DNA of 23,196 nucleotides from Clostridiaceae bacterium (GTDB lineage: Bacteria > Bacillota_A > Clostridia > Clostridiales > Clostridiaceae). Position numbers and translations under genes: made by a program. Shown piece after piece: positions 6,393 to 13,514 of this stretch (positions are counted from its first letter, which is position 1; the number at the start of each line of letters is the position of its first letter). The stretch covers positions 1 through 23,196 of the forward strand of contig JAQSXU010000060.1 of the NCBI GenBank assembly GCA_029256485.1, written 5' to 3'. The notes under the pieces were generated by a model, which was not told where the DNA came from, did not search any database, and saw only the letters and a list, made by a program, of their open reading frames with translations.

Positions 6393-6424
6393 TGATTATT
6401 CCAAACCATTACAGTCAATAATCA
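6393..6424. repeat. Inverted repeat behind cls
   Basis: TGATTATT at 6393-6400 pairs with AATAATCA at 6417-6424 across a 16-nt loop, 15 bases behind the cls stop. It is AT-only in most of the stem and not followed by T residues, so terminator function is doubtful. Confidence 0.4.
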
Positions 6425-6432
6425 TAAATAAA

Positions 6433-6577
6433 GATAAACAATACGTAAACTTAATTTATAGTTGAAGTTGTTTATCTAAGATAAACAGTACGTAAACTTA
6501 ATTTATACAGTGTGAAAATAGCGAATCTTCAACGCTTTTGAATGCTGTATAAATTTATAGTTGAAGTTGTTCATCTA
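6433..6577 (+). repeat. Tandem duplication of a 47-bp unit in the ssb leader; second copy interrupted by a 52-bp insertion
   Basis: Unit 1 covers 6433-6479. Unit 2 begins at 6480 and follows unit 1 for 28 bases with one mismatch (to 6507), breaks off, and resumes at 6560-6577 with one mismatch over 18 bases. The inserted 6508-6559 carries a second AATTTATA (6552-6559; first at 6500-6507), as if a 44-bp piece had come in with an 8-bp target duplication. The ends of the inserted piece are inverted: AATTTATACAG (6500-6510) and CTGTATAAATT (6545-6555). The junction between units forms GTTTATC-TAA-GATAAAC (6470-6486). Confidence 0.75.
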
Positions 6578-6590
6578 CAATTATTATATT
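6561..6590 (+). promoter_or_regulatory. Candidate promoter for ssb
   Basis: TTGAAG at 6561-6566 and TATATT at 6585-6590 with an 18-base spacer. The -35 lies in the resumed part of the duplicated unit. CTTCAAC (6527-6533), inside the insertion, is complementary to GTTGAAG at 6560-6566 and at 6461-6467, so alternative pairings are possible. The transcript would start close to the GGAGGG Shine-Dalgarno at 6598-6603. Confidence 0.35.
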
Positions 6591-6612
6591 ATTTTACGGA
6601 GGGATAATTTTA

Positions 6613-6969
6613 ATGAATAAGATTGTTTTGGTGGGAAGATTGGTTAAAGATCCTGTGAAAAAGGTTATTGAGGAATCAGGAAGTATTGTTACCAGATTTA
6701 TAATTGCAACGGAAAGACCTTACAGAAAACAAGATGGAAACAAAGAAGCTGATTTTATTCCTGTAGCTGTTTGGGGAAAAAAGGCAGAAATAATTGCCCA
6801 ATACGCTGAAAAGGGTAAAATGATTACTGTCAGTGGAAGGCTTGAAACAAGAAACTTTACCGATAAAGAAGGAGTTAGAAAGTTCATTTCTGAAGTAGTT
6901 GCAGATGACTTTCAATTCTTAAGCTCCACTAGAAAACCGGAAGAAGCATCTGTTTCTGTTAATGAATAA
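6613..6969 (+). CDS. ssb: Stand-alone single-stranded DNA-binding protein
   Basis: A 118-residue OB-fold protein that coats single-stranded DNA. It starts MNKIVLVGRLVKDP and shows VTRFIIATERPYRKQDGNKEADFIPVAVWGKKAE and the KGKMITVSGRLETRNFTDKEG segment, all typical of bacterial SSB. After the OB fold only about 14 residues follow, ending SVSVNE; the disordered tail and the acidic DDxPF tip that recruits partner proteins in housekeeping SSBs are absent. It is therefore probably an accessory paralogue (SsbB-like or mobile-element type) rather than the replication SSB, which usually lies between rpsF and rpsR. Here it stands alone between cls and the LCP gene, with GGAGGG ten bases upstream and its own terminator. 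Confidence 0.9.
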   Translation: MNKIVLVGRLVKDPVKKVIEESGSIVTRFIIATERPYRKQDGNKEADFIPVAVWGKKAEIIAQYAEKGKMITVSGRLETRNFTDKEGVRKFISEVVADDFQFLSSTRKPEEASVSVNE

Positions 6970-7019
6970 AGTTAATAGTTTAATGGATGAAATAGCATTA
7001 TTAAATAGATAAAATGTAA

Positions 7020-7066
7020 AAATATATTGCTCCCAATTTCAAAAATTTAGGGCAATATATTTTTTT
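7020..7066 (+). terminator. Intrinsic terminator of ssb
   Basis: ATATATTGC-T-CCC (7022-7033) pairs with GGG-CAATATAT (7050-7060), one bulged base, and six T residues follow (7061-7066). Confidence 0.8.
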
Positions 7067-7067
7067 A

Positions 7068-7102
7068 TGTGGAATGTAACCTGGTAGCACCCGCAATGTG
7101 TC
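7068..7102 (+). repeat. REP-like repeat, copy F
   Basis: Begins TGTGGAATG like copy B. Its left arm TGTAACC (7075-7081) is degenerate and the right arm is GGTAGCA (7083-7089) followed by CCCG. The right arm pairs perfectly with the left arm TGCTACC of copy G. Confidence 0.75.
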
Positions 7103-7134
7103 TTATGCTACCAGGCAGCACCCGATATCTGTCG
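7103..7134 (+). repeat. REP-like repeat, copy G
   Basis: Core TGCTACCAGGCAGCACCCG at 7106-7124, ending CTGTCG. It follows copy F directly, in the same orientation with a period of 31 bases, giving a tandem dimer between ssb and the LCP gene. It is the last copy in the window. Confidence 0.85.
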
Positions 7135-7209
7135 GTTACCCTCCAATGGACAAAAGCCATATTTTATGATAACATCTAGAAGGAAATGTTAGAAAAAAGA
7201 GGGTGAAGT

Positions 7210-8199
7210 ATGTTTAAAAACAAGAGTATTAAATTTAAAGTGCTTATCTCTGTAATAACAATAGTTCTAGCATTAGTAGCAATGGGAACAGCTTATATAT
7301 ATACGGAATTGAATAAAGTGAAAAAGGTAGAAATACCAAAGACAACTAAAGAGTTAAATATTAGTCCAAAAGCTGAAAACTATGATAACAGCATTACTAA
7401 TATTGCATTTTATGGATTGGACCGAAGAGCTAAGGATGAAGCATCTCGTTCAGATGCAATCATTATAGTTTCTATTGATAAGCAGCATAAAAAAATAAAA
7501 TTATCATCTATTATGAGAGATTCATATGTTAATGTAGAAGGACATGGTATGACGAAAATTACCCATGCCTATGCATATGGGGGCCCTCAGCTGGCAATTA
7601 AGACTCTGAACCAAAACTTTGACTTGAATATAAAGGACTTCGTAACAGTTGATTTCTTCGATTTGGAAAAAATTATTGATGACCTAGGAGGCATACAACT
7701 GAATATAACTAATGATGAATTAAAGTATATTAATGGATACACAAGTGAGACATCTAATATAGAAAAATCAGATATACCTGTAATAAGCCAAGCTGGCGTT
7801 CAGCATGTGAATGGAAGACAAGCGGTAGCTTATACCAGAATAAGATATACTTCCGGAGGAGACTTTGAAAGAACAACAAGACAAAGAACAGTTTTAATTG
7901 CTTTGCTGAATAAAATCATGAAAACGAGTATTGCAAATTTGCCTAATGTGGTAAATAATTTAGCTCAGTACACTGAAACAAGCTTAACATCCACAGATAT
8001 GATTAAGATGGCAACTTCTGTAGCTTCAGCGCAAATATTTGATATTGTTCCAGAAAGATTTCCTGTAGATGGATATTGCAATGCATTGACTAAAGACGGA
8101 GTATGGTATTTACAATTAGATTTAAATGCCACAAAGAATCAACTCTATAAATTTATATACGATGATATTAAACCAGTACCTGGAGCACCTAAATTCTAG
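7210..8199 (+). CDS. LytR-CpsA-Psr (LCP) family cell-wall polymer ligase
   Basis: LCP enzymes transfer polyprenyl-linked anionic polymers or capsule onto peptidoglycan on the outer face of the membrane. The 329-residue product has a short cytoplasmic N-terminus, one membrane helix (about 10-31), and the extracytoplasmic LCP domain from about 61 to 230. It keeps the marks of the family: the GLDRR loop (69-73), SRSDAIIIVSID (79-90), SSIMRDSYV (99-107), KITHAYAYGG (116-125), and YTRIRYTSGGDFERTTRQR (208-226) with the Arg/Asp residues that hold the lipid pyrophosphate. GAGGGTGA lies just upstream of the ATG. It is followed 38 bases later by the cytidylyltransferase gene and precedes the polysaccharide operon, so either a teichoic-acid-like polymer or the exopolysaccharide could be the substrate. 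No strong promoter was recognised. Confidence 0.93.
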   Translation: MFKNKSIKFKVLISVITIVLALVAMGTAYIYTELNKVKKVEIPKTTKELNISPKAENYDNSITNIAFYGLDRRAKDEASRSDAIIIVSIDKQHKKIKLSSIMRDSYVNVEGHGMTKITHAYAYGGPQLAIKTLNQNFDLNIKDFVTVDFFDLEKIIDDLGGIQLNITNDELKYINGYTSETSNIEKSDIPVISQAGVQHVNGRQAVAYTRIRYTSGGDFERTTRQRTVLIALLNKIMKTSIANLPNVVNNLAQYTETSLTSTDMIKMATSVASAQIFDIVPERFPVDGYCNALTKDGVWYLQLDLNATKNQLYKFIYDDIKPVPGAPKF

Positions 8200-8237
8200 T
8201 TTAGGCACCAGTACTTTCTAAACTATGGAGGGAACAA

Positions 8238-8942
8238 ATGAATATAGCTATAATTTTAGCAGGCGGAATCGGATCAAGGATGGGAGATATTGATAAACCA
8301 AAACAGTACCTGGATGTTTATGGAAAACCATTGATTATTTATACTATGGAGGCATTTAATAAAAATTGTAATGTTGACTATATTGCAGTGGTTTGTAAAG
8401 AACAATGGAAAAATGATATTTCAACCTGGGTTAGAGAATATAAACTTCATAAGGTAAAGTGGTTTTTTGAAGGAGGGGAAACAAGACAGGAATCCTCATA
8501 CCATGCATTAAAATCACTTAGAGAATATTGTAATGATGATGATATTGTATTAATTCACGATGCAGCAAGACCTCTGGTAAGCCAGAGAATTATTTCAGAA
8601 AATATTGAAGTCGCTAGGAAATATAACGCTGTTAACACAGTAATTCCTACTAACGATACCATAATAAGAAGCCTGGATAGTTTTACAATCCATGAAGTTC
8701 CTGTAAGGAGCGAAATGTATCTGGTTCAAACTCCTCAAAGCTTCAAGTATTCAGTTATACTAGAAGCTTTTAATAAGGCAATGACTGATAATTTCTGTAA
8801 TTCCACAGACGACTGCCAGCTGGTTTTCAGATTTGGAAAGCAGGTGCATCTGGTGCAGGGTGATAAATTGAACTTTAAAATAACTACTTTTGAAGATATA
8901 GCCCTTCTAAAGGCATATATAAAAATGGAAGAACACAAATAG
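8238..8942 (+). CDS. TarI/IspD-family cytidylyltransferase, probably ribitol-5-phosphate cytidylyltransferase-like
   Basis: A 234-residue CTP-dependent cytidylyltransferase. It shows LAGGIGSRMG (7-16) and KPKQYL (20-25) for CTP binding, HDAARP (107-112), TNDTI (138-142), and PVRSEMYLVQTPQSF (155-169) near the active site. IspD (methylerythritol phosphate pathway) and TarI (CDP-ribitol for wall teichoic acid) share this fold. The VPVRxxMYxxQTPQSF and VHLVQGDxxNFKITT blocks look closer to TarI as I remember it, and HDAARP is also common in IspD. No TarJ reductase is next to it. GGAGGG lies 6-7 bases before the ATG. It probably forms a two-gene unit with the LCP gene, which fits wall-polymer synthesis, and a terminator follows. 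Confidence 0.8.
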   Translation: MNIAIILAGGIGSRMGDIDKPKQYLDVYGKPLIIYTMEAFNKNCNVDYIAVVCKEQWKNDISTWVREYKLHKVKWFFEGGETRQESSYHALKSLREYCNDDDIVLIHDAARPLVSQRIISENIEVARKYNAVNTVIPTNDTIIRSLDSFTIHEVPVRSEMYLVQTPQSFKYSVILEAFNKAMTDNFCNSTDDCQLVFRFGKQVHLVQGDKLNFKITTFEDIALLKAYIKMEEHK

Positions 8943-8958
8943 AGAAAAAGCATATATT

Positions 8959-8999
8959 GACCATGTGATCATATAAAAGATTACATGGTCTTTTATTTT
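8959..8999 (+). terminator. Intrinsic terminator closing the LCP/cytidylyltransferase unit
   Basis: GACCATGTGATC (8959-8970) pairs with GATTACATGGTC (8979-8990), 12 bp with one G-T pair and an 8-nt loop, followed by TTTTATTTT. Confidence 0.88.
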
Positions 9000-9020
9000 G
9001 TTTGGCATACTTTTATTAAA

Positions 9021-9047
9021 TTGTAAATATAATACATTGTATATATT
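9021..9047 (+). promoter_or_regulatory. Candidate promoter region of the exopolysaccharide operon
   Basis: The 107-bp gap between the terminator and the first operon gene must hold the promoter. TTGTAA at 9021-9026 with TATATT at 9042-9047 (15-base spacer) is one option; a perfect TATAAT at 9028-9033 lacks a good -35 at the right distance. The exact site is not decided. Confidence 0.35.
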
Positions 9048-9106
9048 ACTATAGTCAAATTAAGGGGTTTTGAATAAATGTAAATTATTTTAATGGGGGA
9101 AAGCAG

Positions 9107-9790
9107 ATGAATGACCAAAATACATTGGACTTTAAGTATTTCCTGCAGATAATGAAAAAGAGAATTGCTATTATTATGATTATCACTTTGCTAAGTACCA
9201 TAACTACAGCTGTGTTAAGCTTTTATGTGATAAAACCTACCTATGAAACAGAGGTAAGTGTGGTGATTGGAAGGGATAACAAAGGGAAGATGGACAGCAG
9301 CTTAAATGATAATGATGTATATATGTTTCAGCAATTAATGAAAACCTATGCTGAAATTGCCAGATCAAATACTGTGGCAGAGAATTCTGCATCTAAAGTT
9401 GGTGGAAAAGTAACATCAGATTATATAAGTAAACATATCACTGTAACTCCGCAGCAAAATACTCAAATTCTAGATATCAAAGTTAATAGCGATGATGCAA
9501 AAGAAGCTTATAACATTATAAGTGCAGTTTCCAATTCATTTATTTCAACAGCATTAAAATTTACTCCGGAAGCAAATATGCAACTGCTGGATAAGCCTAA
9601 AATGCCCACTGTGCCCGTAAAACCTAATAAAATATTAAATATTATTATTGCATTTTTTGTTGGATTAATGGCATCTTTGATTTTAACCTACGTTTTAGAA
9701 TATATGGATGATGCCATAAAAACTGAACAAGATGTAGAAAGTTATTTAGCTCTGCCGGTTATAGGCAGTATCCCTAAAGACCAACCATAG
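9107..9790 (+). CDS. Polysaccharide co-polymerase / BY-kinase modulator (Wzz-like, CapA/YwqC type)
   Basis: The membrane partner of a Firmicute-type split BY-kinase. It controls chain length of the polymer and activates the kinase encoded next. The 227 residues comprise a short cytoplasmic N-terminus, helix 1 (about 20-41), an extracytoplasmic Wzz domain opening with KPTYETEVSVVIG, a proline-rich stretch before helix 2 (KPKMPTVPVKPNK, 163-175), helix 2 (about 178-197), and a cytoplasmic tail of 30 residues ending LPVIGSIPKDQP that should contact the kinase. GGGGGAAA lies upstream of the ATG. It is the first gene of the long operon, 32 bases before the kinase gene. Confidence 0.92.
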   Translation: MNDQNTLDFKYFLQIMKKRIAIIMIITLLSTITTAVLSFYVIKPTYETEVSVVIGRDNKGKMDSSLNDNDVYMFQQLMKTYAEIARSNTVAENSASKVGGKVTSDYISKHITVTPQQNTQILDIKVNSDDAKEAYNIISAVSNSFISTALKFTPEANMQLLDKPKMPTVPVKPNKILNIIIAFFVGLMASLILTYVLEYMDDAIKTEQDVESYLALPVIGSIPKDQP

Positions 9791-9822
9791 CTGACTAAAT
9801 TATATAGAATGGAGTGTAAGTC

Positions 9823-10518
9823 ATGATAAAAGGTTCAATTATTACAATAGATGATCCAAACTCACCCGCAGCAGAAAAGTATAAAATGCTTAGGACAAAT
9901 TTACAATTTTATTCTATAGATTCAATACTGCAGACCATTATGATAACCTCAGCAGGGCCTGGGGAAGGAAAATCCACAGTGTCAGCAAATCTGGCTTCTG
10001 TAATGGCACAAAGCGGAAAAAAAACATTACTTATCGACTGTGATTTTAGAAAGCCCATGGAACACAAGCTATTTGGATTATCAAACATGGGGGGATTGTC
10101 CAATGTGCTTGTGGAAGAAATAAATATTTATAGAGCAATACAGCAAAGCAAATTGGAAAATCTTTTCATTTTGACGTCTGGAGTAAGGCCGCCTAATCCA
10201 TCTGAATTATTGGCCTCAGATAAAATGAATAATTTAATTATTTCCCTAAGAAAAACATTTGATTACATCATTTTTGATACGCCTCCTGTGGCAGTGGTCA
10301 CAGATGCTCAATTGATGTCAAGAATGGCTGATGGATGTGTTTTAGTAATATCCTCAGGCGAAACTGGAAAAGAGGAGGCAGTAAAGGCGAAGGAATTACT
10401 GCAAAAAGTAAATGCTAAGATTATAGGGGTGGTTTTGAACAAAGTTAAAGTCACATTAAAAAACAAAGATGCATATTATAAATATTATTATAATACTCAG
10501 GGACCAAAGAAAAAGTAG
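9823..10518 (+). CDS. Bacterial tyrosine kinase (BY-kinase, CpsD/CapB/YwqD type)
   Basis: Autophosphorylating protein tyrosine kinase that regulates export and polymerisation of the polysaccharide. The 231-residue cytoplasmic P-loop protein has Walker A in SAGPGEGKST (43-52), Walker A' in TLLIDCDFRKP (68-78), Walker B in DYIIFDTPP (147-155), and a C-terminal tyrosine cluster (Tyr 218, 219, 221, 222, 223) that is the expected site of autophosphorylation. EKYKMLRTNLQF near the N-terminus matches the oligomer-contact segment of the family. Its membrane activator is the gene before it. The cognate PHP-type phosphatase (CpsB/YwqE) is not in the window. GGAG lies eight bases before the ATG. Confidence 0.94.
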   Translation: MIKGSIITIDDPNSPAAEKYKMLRTNLQFYSIDSILQTIMITSAGPGEGKSTVSANLASVMAQSGKKTLLIDCDFRKPMEHKLFGLSNMGGLSNVLVEEINIYRAIQQSKLENLFILTSGVRPPNPSELLASDKMNNLIISLRKTFDYIIFDTPPVAVVTDAQLMSRMADGCVLVISSGETGKEEAVKAKELLQKVNAKIIGVVLNKVKVTLKNKDAYYKYYYNTQGPKKK

Positions 10519-10619
10519 AAAACCTGAGGAGAAAATACATAATGTAAACACTTTAATAAATGTATTATGGCACAATTTTCAACATTAAGTATTTTAAAAT
10601 CCAAGGGGGTATATAAATA

Positions 10620-11288
10620 ATGCACAATAAAAAATTAAATGGTGAAGAAATAGTTGACATAAATAACTTAAAATCAAAGAGACATTTTTATAATTTTATA
10701 AAAAGACTTTTTGATTTTATAAGTTCTCTGGTTGCCATTATTATTCTTTCACCACTTTTTTTAGTTATTGGCATTGTTATTAAGTTTGATTCCAGGGGGA
10801 CTATTTTTTTTTCACACAAAAGGTTTGGCAAGGGCGGCAGTGTAATGAAGATCTATAAATTTAGAACAATGGTATCAAATGCAGAGGAGCTTTTAAAAAA
10901 CCTGACGCCTGAGCAGAAAGAAGAATTTGAAAAAAATTTTAAGTTAGAAGATGACTTCAGAATAACAAAGATAGGTAAGTTTTTAAGAAAATCAAGCTTA
11001 GATGAACTACCTCAGCTTTTTAATATATTAATTGGCAATATGAGCGTAGTTGGTCCGAGACCTATAGTTGAAAAAGAAATTATAAAATACGGCGACTGTG
11101 CAGATAAATTGTTATCAGTTAAGCCGGGACTTACAGGAAATTGGCAGGCAAACGGCAGAAGCAGCACCACCTATGAGGAAAGAGTGAAACTTGATATGGA
11201 CTATATAGACAATAGAACTATATGGCTGGATTTAAAAATTATTTTTAAAACTGTGGTTGTGGTTATAAAAAAACAAGGTGCATTCTAG
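10620..11288 (+). CDS. Initiating undecaprenyl-phosphate sugar-1-phosphate transferase (small PglC/EpsL-type)
   Basis: Monotopic membrane enzyme that transfers the first sugar-1-phosphate onto undecaprenyl phosphate and so starts the repeat unit. The 222-residue form lacks the N-terminal WbaP-type membrane domain and has only the re-entrant helix (KRLFDFISSLVAIIILSPLFL, split here at about 29-52). It has IYKFRTM (78-84), the catalytic Asp-Glu pair in SLDELPQL (D128, E129), SVVGPRP (142-148), and VKPGLTGNWQ (167-176). The donor sugar cannot be read from the sequence; hexose or N-acetylhexosamine types are both possible. It is 101 bases behind the kinase gene, the longest gap inside the operon, with GGGGG ten bases upstream of the ATG. 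Confidence 0.92.
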   Translation: MHNKKLNGEEIVDINNLKSKRHFYNFIKRLFDFISSLVAIIILSPLFLVIGIVIKFDSRGTIFFSHKRFGKGGSVMKIYKFRTMVSNAEELLKNLTPEQKEEFEKNFKLEDDFRITKIGKFLRKSSLDELPQLFNILIGNMSVVGPRPIVEKEIIKYGDCADKLLSVKPGLTGNWQANGRSSTTYEERVKLDMDYIDNRTIWLDLKIIFKTVVVVIKKQGAF

Positions 11289-11325
11289 AATTTAAAAATT
11301 AACAGAATTATAGGGGGATTAAACT

Positions 11326-12651
11326 ATGTGTCAACAGGCAGAACATTTTAATTATAAAAATATATGTATTTTTGGACAGGGCTTTGTAGGATTGCCATTG
11401 GCACTAAGCTTTGCCTTAAGAGGCTGCACCGTTACAGGTGTAGATATAGATGAAAATCTTGTAAACAATATAAAATCAGGAATAACCTATCAAACTGAAA
11501 AATTCAATAATTTAACCATTAAACAAATACTGGCTGAGGAAATACAAAATAAGAGATACTGCATCACTTCAGATGGTGCCGGTGCAGTAAAAAACAATAA
11601 TGTAATAATAGTCACCATAGGAATTCAAATAAAAAATAATAAATGCCAAATGGATTGTTTACAATCCGCATGTGAAATCATAGGAAAAAATATGAAAGCT
11701 CATGACCTGATAATCATAAGAAGCACTGTAGTTCCTGGAACTACAGAGGATTTTTGTATACCAATTTTAGAAAAGCATTCAAATATGAAGGCAGGAGAAG
11801 ATTTTTATGTGGCCTATGCCTCAGAAAGAATAGCAGAAGGTAAGGCCTTTGAGGAATTTGCCAATATGCCAACTATAGTAGGAGCTGTAAATAATAAAAG
11901 CTTGGAAAGAGCTGCAAAGGTGCTTTCCATAGTATGTAAAGCAGAAATTATATGTGGAAGCTGCATAAAAGCGGTGGAAACTTCAAAGGTTTTTGAAAAT
12001 GTACAAAGGGACGTAAATATAGCAATGAGTCAGGAATTTGCAAGATTTACTGAAGGTCTTGGCATAGATATATTTGAAGTTATTAAACTTACAAATACCC
12101 ATAAGAGAGTAAATTTATTAACTCCAGGACCAGGAGTTGGAGGATACTGCATACCAAATGCCTATCATTATTTAGCACCAAAGGCGGAAGAAATGGGAGT
12201 AAATATGGATTTATTAAGGCTTTCCAGAATTAAAAATGCAGCCCTTCCGGAATTCATTGTAAACAAAACGGAAGAGTTATTAAAAGATCAAGGGAAGGAG
12301 CTAAAAAATTCAAAAATAGCGGTACTTGGTCTGGCTATGAAGGACTATTGTAATGACGACAGAACCAGTCCCTCAGTGGAGATATGCAGCATATTAGTGA
12401 AAAAGGGTGCTCGTGTAGCATCCTTTGATCCAGTAGTTCCAACTGAGTATGCTTTTAAAGTAAATACTGAAGATGAGGCATTAGAAAATGCAGATGCAGT
12501 GCTGATACTTGCAAAACAAAACGGCATTGAATTAAATGACTTTCAGCATATAAACAGATTAATAAAAAATAAAGCAGTGTTTATTGATACAAAATCAGTT
12601 ATTAATCAGGAGGAAGCTAAAAAATATGGAGTGAGGGTTTGGAAAATATAA
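11326..12651 (+). CDS. UDP-sugar 6-dehydrogenase, UDP-ManNAc dehydrogenase-like (WecC/CapL type)
   Basis: NAD-dependent four-electron oxidation of a UDP-hexose or UDP-N-acetylhexosamine to the uronic acid. The 441-residue protein has the Rossmann motif FGQGFVGLPLA (16-26), RSTVVPGTT (132-140), SERIAEG (166-172), the conserved Lys in ETSKVFENVQRD (K221), and the catalytic cysteine in GPGVGGYCIP (C275), followed by a C-terminal UDP-binding domain with GLAMKDYCNDDRTSPS. The GGYCIP form and overall length favour the UDP-N-acetyl-mannosamine/galactosamine group over UDP-glucose dehydrogenase, but substrate cannot be decided by eye and no epimerase is in the window. The product gives the polymer negative charge. 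GGGGG lies upstream of the ATG; the stop overlaps the next gene start by one base. Confidence 0.88.
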   Translation: MCQQAEHFNYKNICIFGQGFVGLPLALSFALRGCTVTGVDIDENLVNNIKSGITYQTEKFNNLTIKQILAEEIQNKRYCITSDGAGAVKNNNVIIVTIGIQIKNNKCQMDCLQSACEIIGKNMKAHDLIIIRSTVVPGTTEDFCIPILEKHSNMKAGEDFYVAYASERIAEGKAFEEFANMPTIVGAVNNKSLERAAKVLSIVCKAEIICGSCIKAVETSKVFENVQRDVNIAMSQEFARFTEGLGIDIFEVIKLTNTHKRVNLLTPGPGVGGYCIPNAYHYLAPKAEEMGVNMDLLRLSRIKNAALPEFIVNKTEELLKDQGKELKNSKIAVLGLAMKDYCNDDRTSPSVEICSILVKKGARVASFDPVVPTEYAFKVNTEDEALENADAVLILAKQNGIELNDFQHINRLIKNKAVFIDTKSVINQEEAKKYGVRVWKI

Positions 12652-13514
12652 TGAATATTTCTATAATTTGTCCTTTATACAATGCAGAACAATATATTAC
12701 AGATTTGCACTCAAGTTTAATGATACAGAAAAAAGTTGAAATTCAATCAATAAATTATATATTAACAGAAAGTAATGATAACACAGAAGAAATTTTAAAA
12801 TCTTTAAATATTAACTATTATAAAATAAAAAAACAAGATTTTTCTCATAGTTTAACAAGAGAAAAATATGCATTTATGTGTAAGGGAGATATTATAGTTT
12901 TTATTACACAGGATGTAATAATTAGAGATGAATTTTGGCTGTTTAATTTAACTAAAGACATAATTAATGGAAACTGTGAAGCATCTTTTAGCAGACAGAT
13001 TTGTGAAAGAGCAGGAATTGAAAAATATATAAGACCTAAGAATTATACTGATAAATCAAGAGTTGTAACTAAGAATGATATAGAAAAGCTTGGCCTTATG
13101 ACATTTTTCTTTTCTGATGCTTCATCAGCTATTAGAAGAGATATATTTGTAAAATTAAGAGGATATGATAGTAAAAACTTAACGACCTGTGAGGATATGT
13201 ATATAGCTTATAAGATAATTATGAATGGCTATAGAATAAAGTATTGTGCTGATTCTGCAGTTGTTCATTCACATAATTACACTTTAATACAGCTTTACAA
13301 AAGATATTATGAAACAGGAATTTTTTTAAAAGAAAATAATTATTTACAAAAATATAAAGCAAACCAAAGCGGTTTTGCATTGGCGAAATATGTTTTAAAA
13401 CAATCAATTAAAAATAGGGATTATAAAACATTGTTTAGTATAATACCTAATTTTGCAGCCAGATTTATTGGAATGCACATGGGAAAGAAATGTAAAAGGA
13501 ATATACTAAAATGA
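12651..13514 (+). CDS. Family 2 glycosyltransferase, rhamnosyltransferase-like
   Basis: GT-A fold enzyme adding a sugar from a nucleotide donor on the cytoplasmic face. It opens MNISIICPLYNAEQYI and has the FSHSLTRE and FITQDVIIRDEFW segments (about 63-70 and 84-96); an NHGGTRN-like block followed by TQD in place of the usual DxD is what I know from RfbF/WbbL-type rhamnosyltransferases. FSRQICERAGIEKYIRPKNY later on also fits that group. Start: ATG 12651 overlaps the upstream TAA by one base, which suits translational coupling. A TTG at 12639 with GGAG seven bases upstream would add MENI and cannot be ruled out. It overlaps the next gene by four bases (ATGA). Confidence 0.85.
   Translation: MNISIICPLYNAEQYITDLHSSLMIQKKVEIQSINYILTESNDNTEEILKSLNINYYKIKKQDFSHSLTREKYAFMCKGDIIVFITQDVIIRDEFWLFNLTKDIINGNCEASFSRQICERAGIEKYIRPKNYTDKSRVVTKNDIEKLGLMTFFFSDASSAIRRDIFVKLRGYDSKNLTTCEDMYIAYKIIMNGYRIKYCADSAVVHSHNYTLIQLYKRYYETGIFLKENNYLQKYKANQSGFALAKYVLKQSIKNRDYKTLFSIIPNFAARFIGMHMGKKCKRNILK

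Noticed and set aside
5593..6418. Minus-strand ORFs of about 60 codons within cls
   Set aside because: They lie opposite a well-supported gene, have no start signals and show no family pattern.
819..7134. Integron-like gene cassettes: single genes separated by imperfect palindromes in one orientation
   Set aside because: No GTTRRRY core sites, no integron integrase, repeats too short for attC, and genes on both strands (DUF1002 is minus). A RAYT gene with matching flanks explains the repeats better.
819..7134. CRISPR array from the recurring 30-40-base repeats
   Set aside because: Spacing is hundreds to thousands of bases with genes in between, except for one dimer; no cas genes.
7147..7175. 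Promoter for the LCP gene (TGGACA with TATGAT)
   Set aside because: The spacer is only 12 bases and no better pair was found, so no promoter is called.
8197..8225. Terminator between the LCP and cytidylyltransferase genes (TAGTTTAG / CTAAACTA)
   Set aside because: Eight AT-rich pairs, 13-nt loop and no T tract; the stem includes the stop codon. The two genes are probably co-transcribed.
10533..10570. Inverted repeat AATACAT / ATGTATT between the kinase and transferase genes
   Set aside because: Only seven AT-rich pairs with a long loop and no T tail; likely chance in this AT-rich gap.
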